Shown here piece after piece: positions 1 to 10,867 of a DNA stretch of 64,000 bases (position 1 is its first letter; the number at the start of each line of letters is the position of its first letter). Origin of the DNA: Lachnospiraceae bacterium UBA1712 (lineage in GTDB: Bacteria; Bacillota; Clostridia; Lachnospirales; Lachnospiraceae). Under the pieces are notes generated by a model that was not told the DNA's origin, made no database searches, and saw only the letters and a list, made by a program, of their open reading frames with translations. Made by a program: the position numbers and the translations under genes. The stretch lies in NCBI GenBank assembly GCA_002317175.1, contig DCJA01000023.1, positions 36,292-100,291 of the forward strand, given 5' to 3'.

Positions 1-43
1 TTTGATAGTAATATATAGAGTAATTCCTTAAGGAGAATAGACG

Positions 44-544
44 ATGAGAGATGAGATAGTAGAAGTACTGGTAAAATGCAAGCCTAAGATGGGGCTTATT
101 GTAGCAAAGTATCTGGCTTACATTCTGTGTGCGCTGGGTATTGTGTTTACTATGATAGGTGGTGGCTTCATTGGCTTTGTAATTGCCATTGTGTTTGGCG
201 GGGCAGGCTTTCTGGCTGGTACATACAGTCAGATGGAGTACGAATATGTATACTGCAATAAGGAACTGGATATTGATGTTATTTACAGCCAGTCTAAAAG
301 AAAGAATGTAATTACTCTGGATTTGGGTAAGATGGAGGCTCTTGTGCGTGTAGAGGGTTCTAAAATGTCTGAGTATGCTTCAAGACAGTGCACAATAAAG
401 GATCTTTCAACAGGAGACAAGGCAAATAAGGATAATGTTTATGCTTTGTTCTACGACGGAAATCTCAAAATTCTTTTAGAGCCAAATGACAGACTTCTTG
501 ATGCAATCAGCTATGTTGCGCCAAGAAAAATATATAAAGATTAA
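44..544 (+). CDS. DUF6106-type membrane protein
   Basis: A 166-residue protein of unknown function. Residues about 20-60 form one or two hydrophobic glycine-rich membrane segments; the remainder is a soluble domain containing the stretch YVYCNKELDIDVIYSQSKRK and ending in a conserved-looking RLLDAISYVAPRKIYKD-type tail. I recognise this layout from the DUF6106 family of Lachnospiraceae; the family name is from memory, not from a search. The start is preceded by a good ribosome binding site (AAGGAG, spacing about 8). It stands alone: a terminator follows directly and guaB has its own promoter. No function can be assigned. Confidence 0.75.
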   Translation: MRDEIVEVLVKCKPKMGLIVAKYLAYILCALGIVFTMIGGGFIGFVIAIVFGGAGFLAGTYSQMEYEYVYCNKELDIDVIYSQSKRKNVITLDLGKMEALVRVEGSKMSEYASRQCTIKDLSTGDKANKDNVYALFYDGNLKILLEPNDRLLDAISYVAPRKIYKD

Positions 545-550
545 GGTTTA

Positions 551-582
551 TTCCCAGTGTTTTTGACATTGGGAATTTTTTT
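551..582 (+). terminator. Intrinsic terminator after the DUF6106 gene
   Basis: Nine-base-pair stem TTCCCAGTG / CATTGGGAA (one G-T pair), short T-rich loop and a run of eight T. It lies 7 nt after the stop codon. Confidence 0.85.
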
Positions 583-628
583 ACTAAACAGAAGAGAAAA
601 TGATATATTAAATTGTCTAATAATTTGG

Positions 629-657
629 TTGATTTAATATTTCAAGTGTGATAAATT
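629..657 (+). promoter_or_regulatory. Putative guaB promoter
   Basis: TTGATT, a 17-nt spacer and TAAATT, ending 44 nt before the guaB start. Two or three mismatches in total to the vegetative consensus, so moderate support. An 8-bp inverted repeat (TATTAAAT / ATTTAATA) overlaps its left side. Confidence 0.4.
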
Positions 658-659
658 AG

Positions 660-3505
<2,846 letters not shown>

Positions 3506-3593
3506 TTGTGCTCCTTTATAAATAGTACAGAAAATGGTATATTTGTATTATATGTTAATTGCGCTGTTTGCGCAAAAGAAATCGGGGAAAGAG

Positions 3594-6206
3594 ATGTATA
3601 TCACTGATTACGATTCGGGAAGTATAGCGAAAATAGAACGATATATAAAAAAATATTCCAAGAGCACGGGAATCTATGTCTGCTGTCTGTCGGCGGGGAG
3701 AGACCTGCTCTTTGATTTTGTGTGTTCTCAGGAAGAACGTGCGATAATAAAAAGATATGTAACTGAAGATATGATAGATGAGATTTTCACTAGGGTGGCT
3801 CTTGAAAACATAGAGGACCAGGTGGTGGATAATACTGCTGATGAGAATCTTAAGCTTGCTGCTACAGCTATCAGGGTCAATGGCAGGTGCAGACTGGTAT
3901 ATATAATCTGTGGACTTATTGATGATGGTACAGACTGTGGCGAGGATATGGCTAAGCTGGAACGACGTAATTCTTTTGCTGGCTTCCTGCAGGCCATAGA
4001 TGTACTCAGAGAAGTAACTGCTGACTTTTCATCTGTGAAGATGTCAGCTTATCATTCTGAAGAAAAGAGCAGACAGTCTCAGGATTATGCCAAGGAACTG
4101 GCTGAGTCCTTAAAAAGAGCCAGTGCCCTTACCGATGTATTGAAGCTTCTTAATAGCGAAAAGTCTTTTGAGGTATTTGCTAATGATTTTCTGTCAGTGA
4201 CAGCCCGGTATCTTGCCACAAGACATGCACTTATTATAAGGGTTTTGGACCAGGATAATATGGATGTGATCAGTCAGTGGAGTATGCCTGGCAGTACTAA
4301 TATCTTTGACAGATATGGAATGCATAAGAGACTTCCATTTTTGGAGGGCAATAAACCGGTTATCATTTCTGGATCAGCAATGCCTGAAAGCGTGGGAATT
4401 GAAGGCTGGGATGCGGCTGGAGTAAAGGCTTTGGTTGCAATGCCTGTATATGGACGTAATAACAATGATATGTTTATAGTCTATGTTGAGACAGATGAGG
4501 CCCGGGCCTGGAGAGTGGATGAGCTTCAATTTCTGGCAGATATTTCCCGAATTATGCAAAATAGTCTGGAGCGGCGCATACAGAAGAATTCTCTGGCAAG
4601 CTCCTATGCTTCTTTGGGAGAGATTCTTGAACATGTTGGATGCGCTATCGTTGTTCTGGATCTTGATAACAGAATAATTCACTTTGAGAATCAGATTATG
4701 AAAAGCCTGTTCTCGAAGGAAAAGATTAATCCTGAATTGGAAAAGATTCTCTGGGAGAGCCATGACAGTAGTGCTGAAATAGAATTTTATGATTACACAA
4801 CTGGTCTGTATTACGAGATACATCACAGTATCATTTCCTGGGTAAATGGAAAGCGGGTGAGACTTTATGCTATCTATGATGTAACTGATAAGAAAAATTA
4901 TCAGAAGAGAATAGAACAGCAGGCTTACACAGATTTCCTTACAGGTTTATTTAACCGAATGTGCTGTGAACGTGATCTGGCAAAGACTATAGATGAAGCT
5001 AAGAAGAGCAATAAGGAAGGAGCGCTTCTCTATCTGGATCTGGATGATTTTAAACACATCAATGATGGACTTGGACACCAGTACGGAGATGTTCTTCTTA
5101 AGGACATAAGTAATAACCTGAGAGCTATTAAGGATATTGAAGACAACTGTTACAGAATGGGTGGTGATGAATTTGTCATTATCGTACCACCTCATGCTTA
5201 TGACAGATTTGAGGAGATAATAGAAGCAATTAAGGCTGTATTTGCCAAGCCGTTTTATCTTAAGGATGGTGAATACTACTGTACCATGAGTATGGGAATG
5301 GTTATGTTTCCTGAAGAAGGAGATATGGTCAATGAGCTTGTACAAAAGGCTGATGTGGCTATGTATGAGGCCAAGAAGCTGGGTAAGAACCGTGTTGCGA
5401 AGTATGTAACAGGATCTACTTCGGATGCTAATAAGCGTCTGGATATGGAAAAGAATATGCGTGATGCTGCATCAGATAACCTTGATGAATTCCTGGTATA
5501 TTATCAGCCTATAGTTGATATTCAGAAAGAAGGTAATCCATGCGTAGGAGCTGAGGCGCTGGTTAGATGGGATTCCAAGGAGATGGGATTTATTTCGCCA
5601 TCGGATTTTATTCCACTGGCGGAGTATCTGGGACTTATTAATCCAATAGGAGATCATGTCCTGGTTGAGGCCTGTAAGACGCTGAAGTACTGGAATAGCA
5701 ATGGACATCCGGAATACAAGGTCAATGTTAATCTTTCAGTAGTCCAGCTTATGCAGAATGATATAGTGGACAGAATAGCACAGGTGGTTAAGGAGACAGG
5801 AATCAATCCTCACAATCTGACTTTGGAGGTTACAGAGTCTCTTGCTATAAATGATATGGTCAGAATGAAGAAGATTATGGCAGCTATTCGAAGTATGGGT
5901 ATCAGAATTGCACTGGATGACTTTGGAACCGGCTATTCGTCGCTTAATCATATCAGGGAGATACCTCTGGATGTAATCAAGGTGGACAGATCCTTTATAC
6001 AGGAACTGGCTCAGGACGATTATTCAAAATCATTTATCAGAATGGTTTCTGAGCTGGCAGGAGCTATAGATGTCAGCATATGTGTGGAAGGCATAGAGAC
6101 TGAGCAACAGTACAAAATACTTGAAGACATGAAAGTTCGTATGATACAGGGCTATTTCTTTGACAAACCTATGAGATATCATGAGTTTAATGCAAAATAT
6201 ATGTAG
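3594..6206 (+). CDS. GGDEF-EAL protein with GAF and PAS-like sensor domains
   Basis: Predicted bifunctional cyclic-di-GMP enzyme of about 870 residues. Order: N-terminal unassigned part, GAF-like domain (about 180-320), PAS-like domain (about 335-430), GGDEF domain, EAL domain. The cyclase signature GGDEF is intact at residues 523-527. The phosphodiesterase part has EALVRW (654 onward), DDFGTGYSSL and KVDRSFI, so both halves look catalytically competent. The inhibitory RxxD site normally just before GGDEF is DIED here, so product inhibition of the cyclase may be absent. I chose the ATG at 3594 because GGGGAAAGAG lies just upstream; the in-frame ATG at 3534 has no ribosome binding site. No transmembrane segment is evident. 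Confidence 0.92.
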   Translation: MYITDYDSGSIAKIERYIKKYSKSTGIYVCCLSAGRDLLFDFVCSQEERAIIKRYVTEDMIDEIFTRVALENIEDQVVDNTADENLKLAATAIRVNGRCRLVYIICGLIDDGTDCGEDMAKLERRNSFAGFLQAIDVLREVTADFSSVKMSAYHSEEKSRQSQDYAKELAESLKRASALTDVLKLLNSEKSFEVFANDFLSVTARYLATRHALIIRVLDQDNMDVISQWSMPGSTNIFDRYGMHKRLPFLEGNKPVIISGSAMPESVGIEGWDAAGVKALVAMPVYGRNNNDMFIVYVETDEARAWRVDELQFLADISRIMQNSLERRIQKNSLASSYASLGEILEHVGCAIVVLDLDNRIIHFENQIMKSLFSKEKINPELEKILWESHDSSAEIEFYDYTTGLYYEIHHSIISWVNGKRVRLYAIYDVTDKKNYQKRIEQQAYTDFLTGLFNRMCCERDLAKTIDEAKKSNKEGALLYLDLDDFKHINDGLGHQYGDVLLKDISNNLRAIKDIEDNCYRMGGDEFVIIVPPHAYDRFEEIIEAIKAVFAKPFYLKDGEYYCTMSMGMVMFPEEGDMVNELVQKADVAMYEAKKLGKNRVAKYVTGSTSDANKRLDMEKNMRDAASDNLDEFLVYYQPIVDIQKEGNPCVGAEALVRWDSKEMGFISPSDFIPLAEYLGLINPIGDHVLVEACKTLKYWNSNGHPEYKVNVNLSVVQLMQNDIVDRIAQVVKETGINPHNLTLEVTESLAINDMVRMKKIMAAIRSMGIRIALDDFGTGYSSLNHIREIPLDVIKVDRSFIQELAQDDYSKSFIRMVSELAGAIDVSICVEGIETEQQYKILEDMKVRMIQGYFFDKPMRYHEFNAKYM

Positions 6207-6217
6207 CATTGTGATTA

Positions 6218-6246
6218 TTTACGCATAAGTATATATGTGCTATCAT
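6218..6246 (+). promoter_or_regulatory. Putative glnS promoter
   Basis: TTTACG, 17-nt spacer, TATCAT, ending about 40 nt before the glnS start. Confidence 0.5.
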
Positions 6247-6287
6247 ACTAAAATATCAAATGGCATTGTTGCCTTAAGGAGAATGAG

Positions 6288-7967
6288 ATGAGTTCAGAGA
6301 GCAAACATTTTATTGAACAGATTATTGATAAGGATTTGGCTGAGGGAGTTTATGACACAGTCCATACTCGTTTCCCGCCAGAGCCAAATGGTTATCTTCA
6401 TATAGGACACGCAAAGGCTATTCTTGTTAACTATTTAATGGCACAGGAATACGGTGGCAAGTTTAATATGCGTTTCGACGATACTAATCCTACCAAGGAA
6501 GATATCGAGTTCGTAGAATCAATCAAGGAAGATGTTGCATGGCTTGGAGCTGACTGGGAAGACCGTCTCTTCTATGCATCTAACTATTTTGGTGATATGT
6601 ACGAAGCAGCAGTTAAGCTTATTAAGAAGGGTAAAGCTTACGTTTCTGATCTGAGTGCTGATGAGATTAAAGCTTACAGGGGAAGTTTTACAGAACCAGG
6701 TAAGGAAGATCCATCTTCTAACAGAAGCATCGAAGAAAATCTTAAGCTTTTCGAAGATATGAAGAACGGTGTATTTGCTGATGGCGAAAAGGTTCTTCGT
6801 GCAAAGATTGATATTACAAGCCCTAACATCAATATGAGAGATCCTGTTATCTATCGTGTAGCACATATGACACATCATAATACAGGTGATCAGTGGTGTA
6901 TCTATCCTATGTATGACTTTGCTCATCCAATTGAAGATGCAATCGAGGGCATTACACATAGTATATGTACACTTGAATTTGAGGACCACAGACCTCTTTA
7001 TGACTGGGTTGTAAGAGAACTCGAATATCCACACCCACCTAAGCAGATTGAGCAGGCTAAGATGTATCTTAAGAATGTTGTTACAGGTAAGAGATATATT
7101 AAACGTCTTGTACTTGAGGGAAAGGTTGATGGATGGGATGATCCAAGACTGGTTTCAATTGCTGCTCTTAGAAGACGTGGATTTACACCAGAATCAATTA
7201 CAGAATTTGTTAAGATGTGTGGTGTTTCAAAGGCACATTCTATTGCTGACTATGCAGCGTTAGAATACTGTATCCGTGAGGACCTTAAACCACAGGCACC
7301 TAGATATATGGCAATACTTGATCCAATCAAGCTTGTTATTGATAACTATCCAGAAGGAGTAGTTGAAGAGCTTAGCGCGGTTAATAATCCTGAAAATGAG
7401 GAGCTTGGAACAAGAATGGTTCCATTTAGCCGTGAGTTGTATATTGAAAGAGAAGACTTTATGGAGGAACCTCCTAAGAAGTATTTCAGACTTTTCCCAG
7501 GTAATGAAGTTCGTCTAATGAGCGCATACTTTGTAAAATGTGAAAGCTTCGAGAAGGATGCTGATGGCAATGTAACAGTAGTTCACTGCACATATGATCC
7601 AGCATCAAGAGGCGGAAACAGTCCTGACGGCCGTAAGGTTAAGGGAACAATTCACTGGGTAGAGGCTACTACAGCAATCGAAGCTGAAGCCAGACTTTAT
7701 GAAAGCCTTGTAGATGAAGAAAAGGCTGAGGCAGCAGGTTCAGTATATGATGAGGAAGGTAATGTATTCCTTAATCCAAATTCACTTATTATTAAGAAGT
7801 GCTACCTTGAGCCAGCATTTGCAGGCAGCAAAGCTTATGACAGATTCCAGTTTGTAAGAAATGGATTCTTCTGTGTTGACAGTAAGGATTCTACAGAAGA
7901 CAAGCTTGTATTTAATAGAATTGTTTCACTAAAGAGTTCGTTTGTTCTTCCAAAGAAAGAAGATTAA
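6288..7967 (+). CDS. glnS: Glutamine--tRNA ligase
   Basis: Charges tRNA-Gln with glutamine in the cytosol. A class I synthetase of 559 residues, the usual length of the bacterial enzyme with its two C-terminal beta-barrel domains. The ATP-binding motif [14 protein letters not shown] is present (HIGH at 38-41), as are the family sequences DDTNPTKE and GWDDPRL. The second ATP motif, commonly VMSKRKL in GlnRS, reads [12 protein letters not shown] near residues 264-275, so the canonical MSK is missing although basic residues remain. AAGGAG precedes the start. DUF2225 follows after 12 nt, probably in the same transcript. Presence of GlnRS suggests tRNA-Gln can be charged directly. Confidence 0.95.
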   Translation: MSSESKHFIEQIIDKDLAEGVYDTVHTRFPPEPNGYLHIGHAKAILVNYLMAQEYGGKFNMRFDDTNPTKEDIEFVESIKEDVAWLGADWEDRLFYASNYFGDMYEAAVKLIKKGKAYVSDLSADEIKAYRGSFTEPGKEDPSSNRSIEENLKLFEDMKNGVFADGEKVLRAKIDITSPNINMRDPVIYRVAHMTHHNTGDQWCIYPMYDFAHPIEDAIEGITHSICTLEFEDHRPLYDWVVRELEYPHPPKQIEQAKMYLKNVVTGKRYIKRLVLEGKVDGWDDPRLVSIAALRRRGFTPESITEFVKMCGVSKAHSIADYAALEYCIREDLKPQAPRYMAILDPIKLVIDNYPEGVVEELSAVNNPENEELGTRMVPFSRELYIEREDFMEEPPKKYFRLFPGNEVRLMSAYFVKCESFEKDADGNVTVVHCTYDPASRGGNSPDGRKVKGTIHWVEATTAIEAEARLYESLVDEEKAEAAGSVYDEEGNVFLNPNSLIIKKCYLEPAFAGSKAYDRFQFVRNGFFCVDSKDSTEDKLVFNRIVSLKSSFVLPKKED

Positions 7968-7979
7968 AGGGGTTATTGG

Positions 7980-8831
7980 ATGGATATCTTTGCAGGACTT
8001 GAAAAATTAGGCTTGGGTAATATAGATATAGGGGACGTGTATGCTGAGCCGGAGAAAAAACAGGATATTCCTGATCTGGAGCAGGCAAAAAAACAGGAGG
8101 TCAGGGAAGAGGATATTCTGTTTGACAAGAAATATACCTGTCCTGTATGCGACAAGGTTTTTATCTCGAAGACTGTAAGAGCAGGTAAGATCAGAATAGT
8201 ATCTACTGACGAAGATCTTAAACCACGTTATAACTGTATGGAACCAGCCAAATATGAGCCAATAGTATGTACGCACTGTGGCTATGCAGTAACATCCAAG
8301 TATTATGCAATGCTGGCGTCTTCGCAGAAAGCTATAATAAAAGAAAAGATTTCTGCAAACTATAAACCTGCAGAATATACTGGTGCTACATATTCTTTTG
8401 AAGAGTCACTGGAGAGATATCAGTTAGCTCTTGTATGCTCTATTGTTAAGATATCAGAGTCAAGTGAGAAGGCTTATACCTGTCTGAAAGCTGGATGGCT
8501 TGCTAGAAGCTATGCCGAAAGTCTGGAAGAGAACTCAGAAGATGCTCAGAAGATACAGCAGATAAGAAATATGGAGGATGAGTTCCTTAAGAAAGCTTAT
8601 GAAGGCTATATAACTGCCCTGGAGCAGGAGAGCCTGCCGATAAGTGATATGGATGAATATACAGTCAAATATCTTATAGCCAGTCTTGCAAAGCGCTTTA
8701 AGCATTATGATGTAAGCGCCAAGATGATAGCGAGCCTGCTTACCAGCAGAACCTGTCCATCAAGAATCAAGGATAAGGCAAGAGATATGAAAGATGAATT
8801 ATTAAAAGATATGAAAGATAATAAGCAATAA
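7980..8831 (+). CDS. DUF2225 zinc-binding protein
   Basis: A 283-residue cytosolic protein. Residues 54-57 (CPVC) and 97-100 (CTHC) form the paired cysteine motifs of DUF2225, with a conserved-looking sequence between them (DLKPRYNCMEP). The C-terminal two thirds is helical and resembles TPR-type repeats. The family has no established reaction; zinc binding is inferred from the cysteines. It begins 12 nt after glnS with an AAAGGGG ribosome binding site and is followed at once by a terminator, so glnS and this gene probably form a two-gene transcript. Confidence 0.85.
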   Translation: MDIFAGLEKLGLGNIDIGDVYAEPEKKQDIPDLEQAKKQEVREEDILFDKKYTCPVCDKVFISKTVRAGKIRIVSTDEDLKPRYNCMEPAKYEPIVCTHCGYAVTSKYYAMLASSQKAIIKEKISANYKPAEYTGATYSFEESLERYQLALVCSIVKISESSEKAYTCLKAGWLARSYAESLEENSEDAQKIQQIRNMEDEFLKKAYEGYITALEQESLPISDMDEYTVKYLIASLAKRFKHYDVSAKMIASLLTSRTCPSRIKDKARDMKDELLKDMKDNKQ

Positions 8832-8857
8832 AAAATTGACCATCTGGTCAATTTTTT
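8831..8857. terminator. Bidirectional terminator
   Basis: Perfect stem AAAAATTGACCA / TGGTCAATTTTT with a 2-nt loop. A-rich on one side and T-rich on the other, so it can serve the DUF2225 gene (+) and the small membrane protein (-). It overlaps the DUF2225 stop codon by one base. Confidence 0.85.
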
Positions 8858-8865
8858 ATTGTTCA

Positions 8866-9072
8866 TTAATCTGGTAATTTAATCTCTGTATAATGGCGCT
8901 TAATCTTAGTAGGCGCTGCCTCAGTTGGCTTTTTCTTAGAAAGACAATCACAGCCTGGACAAATATCAATGTCAATATCGAAGCCCATAAGCTTCATAAC
9001 AACAATAGTAACTGTCGCAAATCCAATAAGTGCAGCAATTGCTACCAATACATTTCTTAAGATTTTGTTCAT
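8866..9072 (-). CDS. Small single-pass membrane protein
   Basis: A 68-residue protein of unknown function. Residues about 7-30 form one hydrophobic helix; the following segment DIDIDICPGCDC contains three closely spaced cysteines, and the tail is basic. The start is well supported by AGGGAG at suitable spacing and by a promoter upstream on the same strand (TTGTTT, 17 nt, TATAAT). I do not recognise the family. The cysteine cluster could bind metal or form disulfides, which is speculation. Confidence 0.65.
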   Translation of the reverse strand: MNKILRNVLVAIAALIGFATVTIVVMKLMGFDIDIDICPGCDCLSKKKPTEAAPTKIKRHYTEIKLPD

Positions 9073-9107
9073 ATGCTACATCTCCCTTCGGGTTAGTCCC
9101 TATTTCT

Positions 9108-9136
9108 ATTATAATCCATAAAAAAGATAAAACAAG
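9108..9136 (-). promoter_or_regulatory. Promoter of the small membrane protein gene
   Basis: On the minus strand: TTGTTT, 17-nt spacer, perfect TATAAT box, about 36 nt before the start codon. Confidence 0.6.
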
Positions 9137-9201
9137 AAAAACCTGATAAATACTATATCTTGTGGGATAAAAAAAGTTTGCTACTAGTTTTGAATACAGC
9201 A

Positions 9202-9230
9202 TTGTTTGCTTAAAAAAACTGTGATAGGAT
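9202..9230 (+). promoter_or_regulatory. Promoter of the TetR gene
   Basis: TTGTTT, 17-nt spacer, TAGGAT, about 56 nt before the GTG start. Confidence 0.5.
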
Positions 9231-9236
9231 TGTCTA

Positions 9237-9260
9237 TGCTAGTCAATTAGAGACTATGCA
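9237..9260. promoter_or_regulatory. Possible TetR operator
   Basis: Imperfect inverted repeat: TGCTAGTC, 7 nt, GACTATGCA (one extra base on the right arm), lying just after the promoter. Position fits autorepression by the adjacent TetR protein; not demonstrated. Confidence 0.35.
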
Positions 9261-9286
9261 GGATGAGGGATTGAAGGTAATTCTGG

Positions 9287-9886
9287 GTGAACGACAAGTT
9301 TTTTGATTTAAAAAGTGAAAAGCAGGACCGCATGATTAATGCGGCACTGAAGATATTTGCGATAAATGGATACAAGCATGCCAGTACTGATGAAATAGTA
9401 AAAGAAGCAGGCATTAGTAAGGGTCTGCTGTTTCACTATTTTACCAATAAGATGGGACTTTATTCTTTCTTACTGGACTATAGTGCAAAGTATATGAGTT
9501 TTGAGTTTTCACGTACTATCGGGGAGGAAGTGGATTACTTTGATTTCCTTGAGAAGCTGGAGACTGCCAAGCTTAATGTACTTCGTAATTATCCATATAT
9601 GAATGAGTTTATTGATGGTTGTATAGCAGAGTACAGAGAAGATCTCGATGAAACTGGAAAGGGCGCTATCAGAGCTTACAAAGAGACACTGGATAGATAC
9701 AGATCCAGAGTTGATAAGCCAAATCTAAAGGCAGGAATTGATCTTGAACAGCTTGAAAATATGATAGGCTATACTATTAAGGGTCTAACCAGTGTGAATA
9801 TGGATTCAGAGGATTTTAAACCTGAGAAACTCAATAAGCAGATTGTTGAATATCTGAAGGTATTCAAAACAATGGCACTGAATTAG
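9287..9886 (+). CDS. TetR/AcrR-family transcriptional regulator
   Basis: A 199-residue one-component regulator. The N-terminal DNA-binding domain is typical: a helix ending in INAALKIFAINGY, then the helix-turn-helix STDEIVKEAGISKGLLFHYF (about residues 29-48). The C-terminal ligand-binding half does not reveal the effector. The start is GTG, with GAAGGT about 8 nt upstream. No efflux pump or enzyme is adjacent in the same direction; a divergent small membrane gene and a convergent DUF6062 gene flank it, so the target cannot be read from context. An imperfect palindrome after its promoter may be its own operator. Confidence 0.9.
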   Translation: MNDKFFDLKSEKQDRMINAALKIFAINGYKHASTDEIVKEAGISKGLLFHYFTNKMGLYSFLLDYSAKYMSFEFSRTIGEEVDYFDFLEKLETAKLNVLRNYPYMNEFIDGCIAEYREDLDETGKGAIRAYKETLDRYRSRVDKPNLKAGIDLEQLENMIGYTIKGLTSVNMDSEDFKPEKLNKQIVEYLKVFKTMALN

Positions 9887-9893
9887 ACAAGAA

Positions 9894-9925
9894 AAGACCA
9901 CAGTGAAAACTGTGGTCTTATTTTG
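9894..9925. terminator. Bidirectional terminator between TetR and DUF6062 genes
   Basis: Stem AAGACCACAG / CTGTGGTCTT with loop TGAAAA and T-rich tail; it also has T-rich flanks when read on the minus strand. Confidence 0.85.
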
Positions 9926-9931
9926 TCATAT

Positions 9932-10720
9932 TTATCTTACTGGAGGTGTGCTTGGCTTCTTCTGCTGCTTGTAAACAGGATCAGCTGGGTAGCCACCCTT
10001 TAGCTTCTGCATACAGTTCTGAAGGGCCTCACGTGAATTACCCCAGTCAGCATCCTTGTAGCGGTAATCGAATTTCTCGATAAGCCATGATACGTCTCCG
10101 TATAATCTCTTCATACTCTCTTCCATAAGTGGGAAGAAGGTCTCGGCAAATTCCTGCTGCTGCTTTTCAGGAAGATGGCAGGAGCCATAATTTAGCAGGT
10201 CTCCAAAATGAGGAAGACAGAAGCCTTTATGAGAATTAACCTTTGCCTTGAACTCACTGTCATTGAAATACATTTCAAAGAAAGTAAGCATATATCTGTC
10301 GTAGTTTTCTTCGAAAGCATTGCAGATATAGCATTTCTTGCTACGCTTCTCAACCCATGAGCTGAAGGCATTGGCACCTGGAGCGCTTGAACGCTTCAGC
10401 ATGGCAAGTGGACCATTTTTAGTAACAGTATAAAGCGCCTTGGCCTGCCACATCTCGTCCATCATTTTCTTCATATGAGTCTTCATAATCCAGGCATTGC
10501 CAAGTGTATTACCGTAGTCATACATCTTCTTAAAATGAGCTCTGCAGAAGCCTGCGTTGTCTGTTTTCTCACGAACATCAGACTCCATATATGTTGAACC
10601 GCTGCCAAGAACAAAGTCCATCAGATCCTGCTCGATGGAACGCTCAATATAGCATAAAGGGCACTCGTCATCAGCATTTACGGCATCGTTAATTGGGATT
10701 GTATACAATTTCTCTTTCAT
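9932..10720 (-). CDS. DUF6062 family protein
   Basis: About 262 residues, cytosolic, function unknown. Two similar halves each carry a CxxC pair (CPLC near the N-terminus, CYIC near residue 135) followed later by a C-x2-HF motif (CRAHF; CLPHF), suggesting an internal duplication that binds metal or an iron-sulfur cluster. I recognise this as DUF6062. The start at 10720 is preferred: the AGGAGA site is 7 nt from it, whereas the in-frame ATG at 10726 lies only about 1 nt from that site. The gene is single, convergent with the TetR gene and divergent from the uracil permease gene. Confidence 0.82.
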   Translation of the reverse strand: MKEKLYTIPINDAVNADDECPLCYIERSIEQDLMDFVLGSGSTYMESDVREKTDNAGFCRAHFKKMYDYGNTLGNAWIMKTHMKKMMDEMWQAKALYTVTKNGPLAMLKRSSAPGANAFSSWVEKRSKKCYICNAFEENYDRYMLTFFEMYFNDSEFKAKVNSHKGFCLPHFGDLLNYGSCHLPEKQQQEFAETFFPLMEESMKRLYGDVSWLIEKFDYRYKDADWGNSREALQNCMQKLKGGYPADPVYKQQKKPSTPPVR

Positions 10721-10805
10721 AGACATTCTCCTTCAAAAAATACATGTTTATTCTACCACAAATTCTTTACAAATAAAAATGCCTATGCTAACCTTGAACT
10801 TAGGG

Positions 10806-10831
10806 AAAAGAATACTTTTGTATTTTTTTTT
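10806..10831 (+). promoter_or_regulatory. U-rich hairpin in the uraA leader
   Basis: An A-U stem (AAAAGAATAC / GTATTTTTTT, loop TTTT) ending in a run of nine T, 36 nt before uraA. A candidate promoter lies upstream (TTTACA, 17 nt, TAACCT with TGC extension). A terminator or UTP-sensitive pausing site is possible. I see no PyrR-binding consensus. Confidence 0.35.
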
Positions 10832-10867
10832 GTCCAAATACAAATTGAATTATGTAGGGAGGATCTT

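Noticed and set aside
6519..7034. Open frame antisense to glnS (171 codons)
   Set aside because: Cys/Ile/Met-rich shadow of the conserved sense gene; no start signals.
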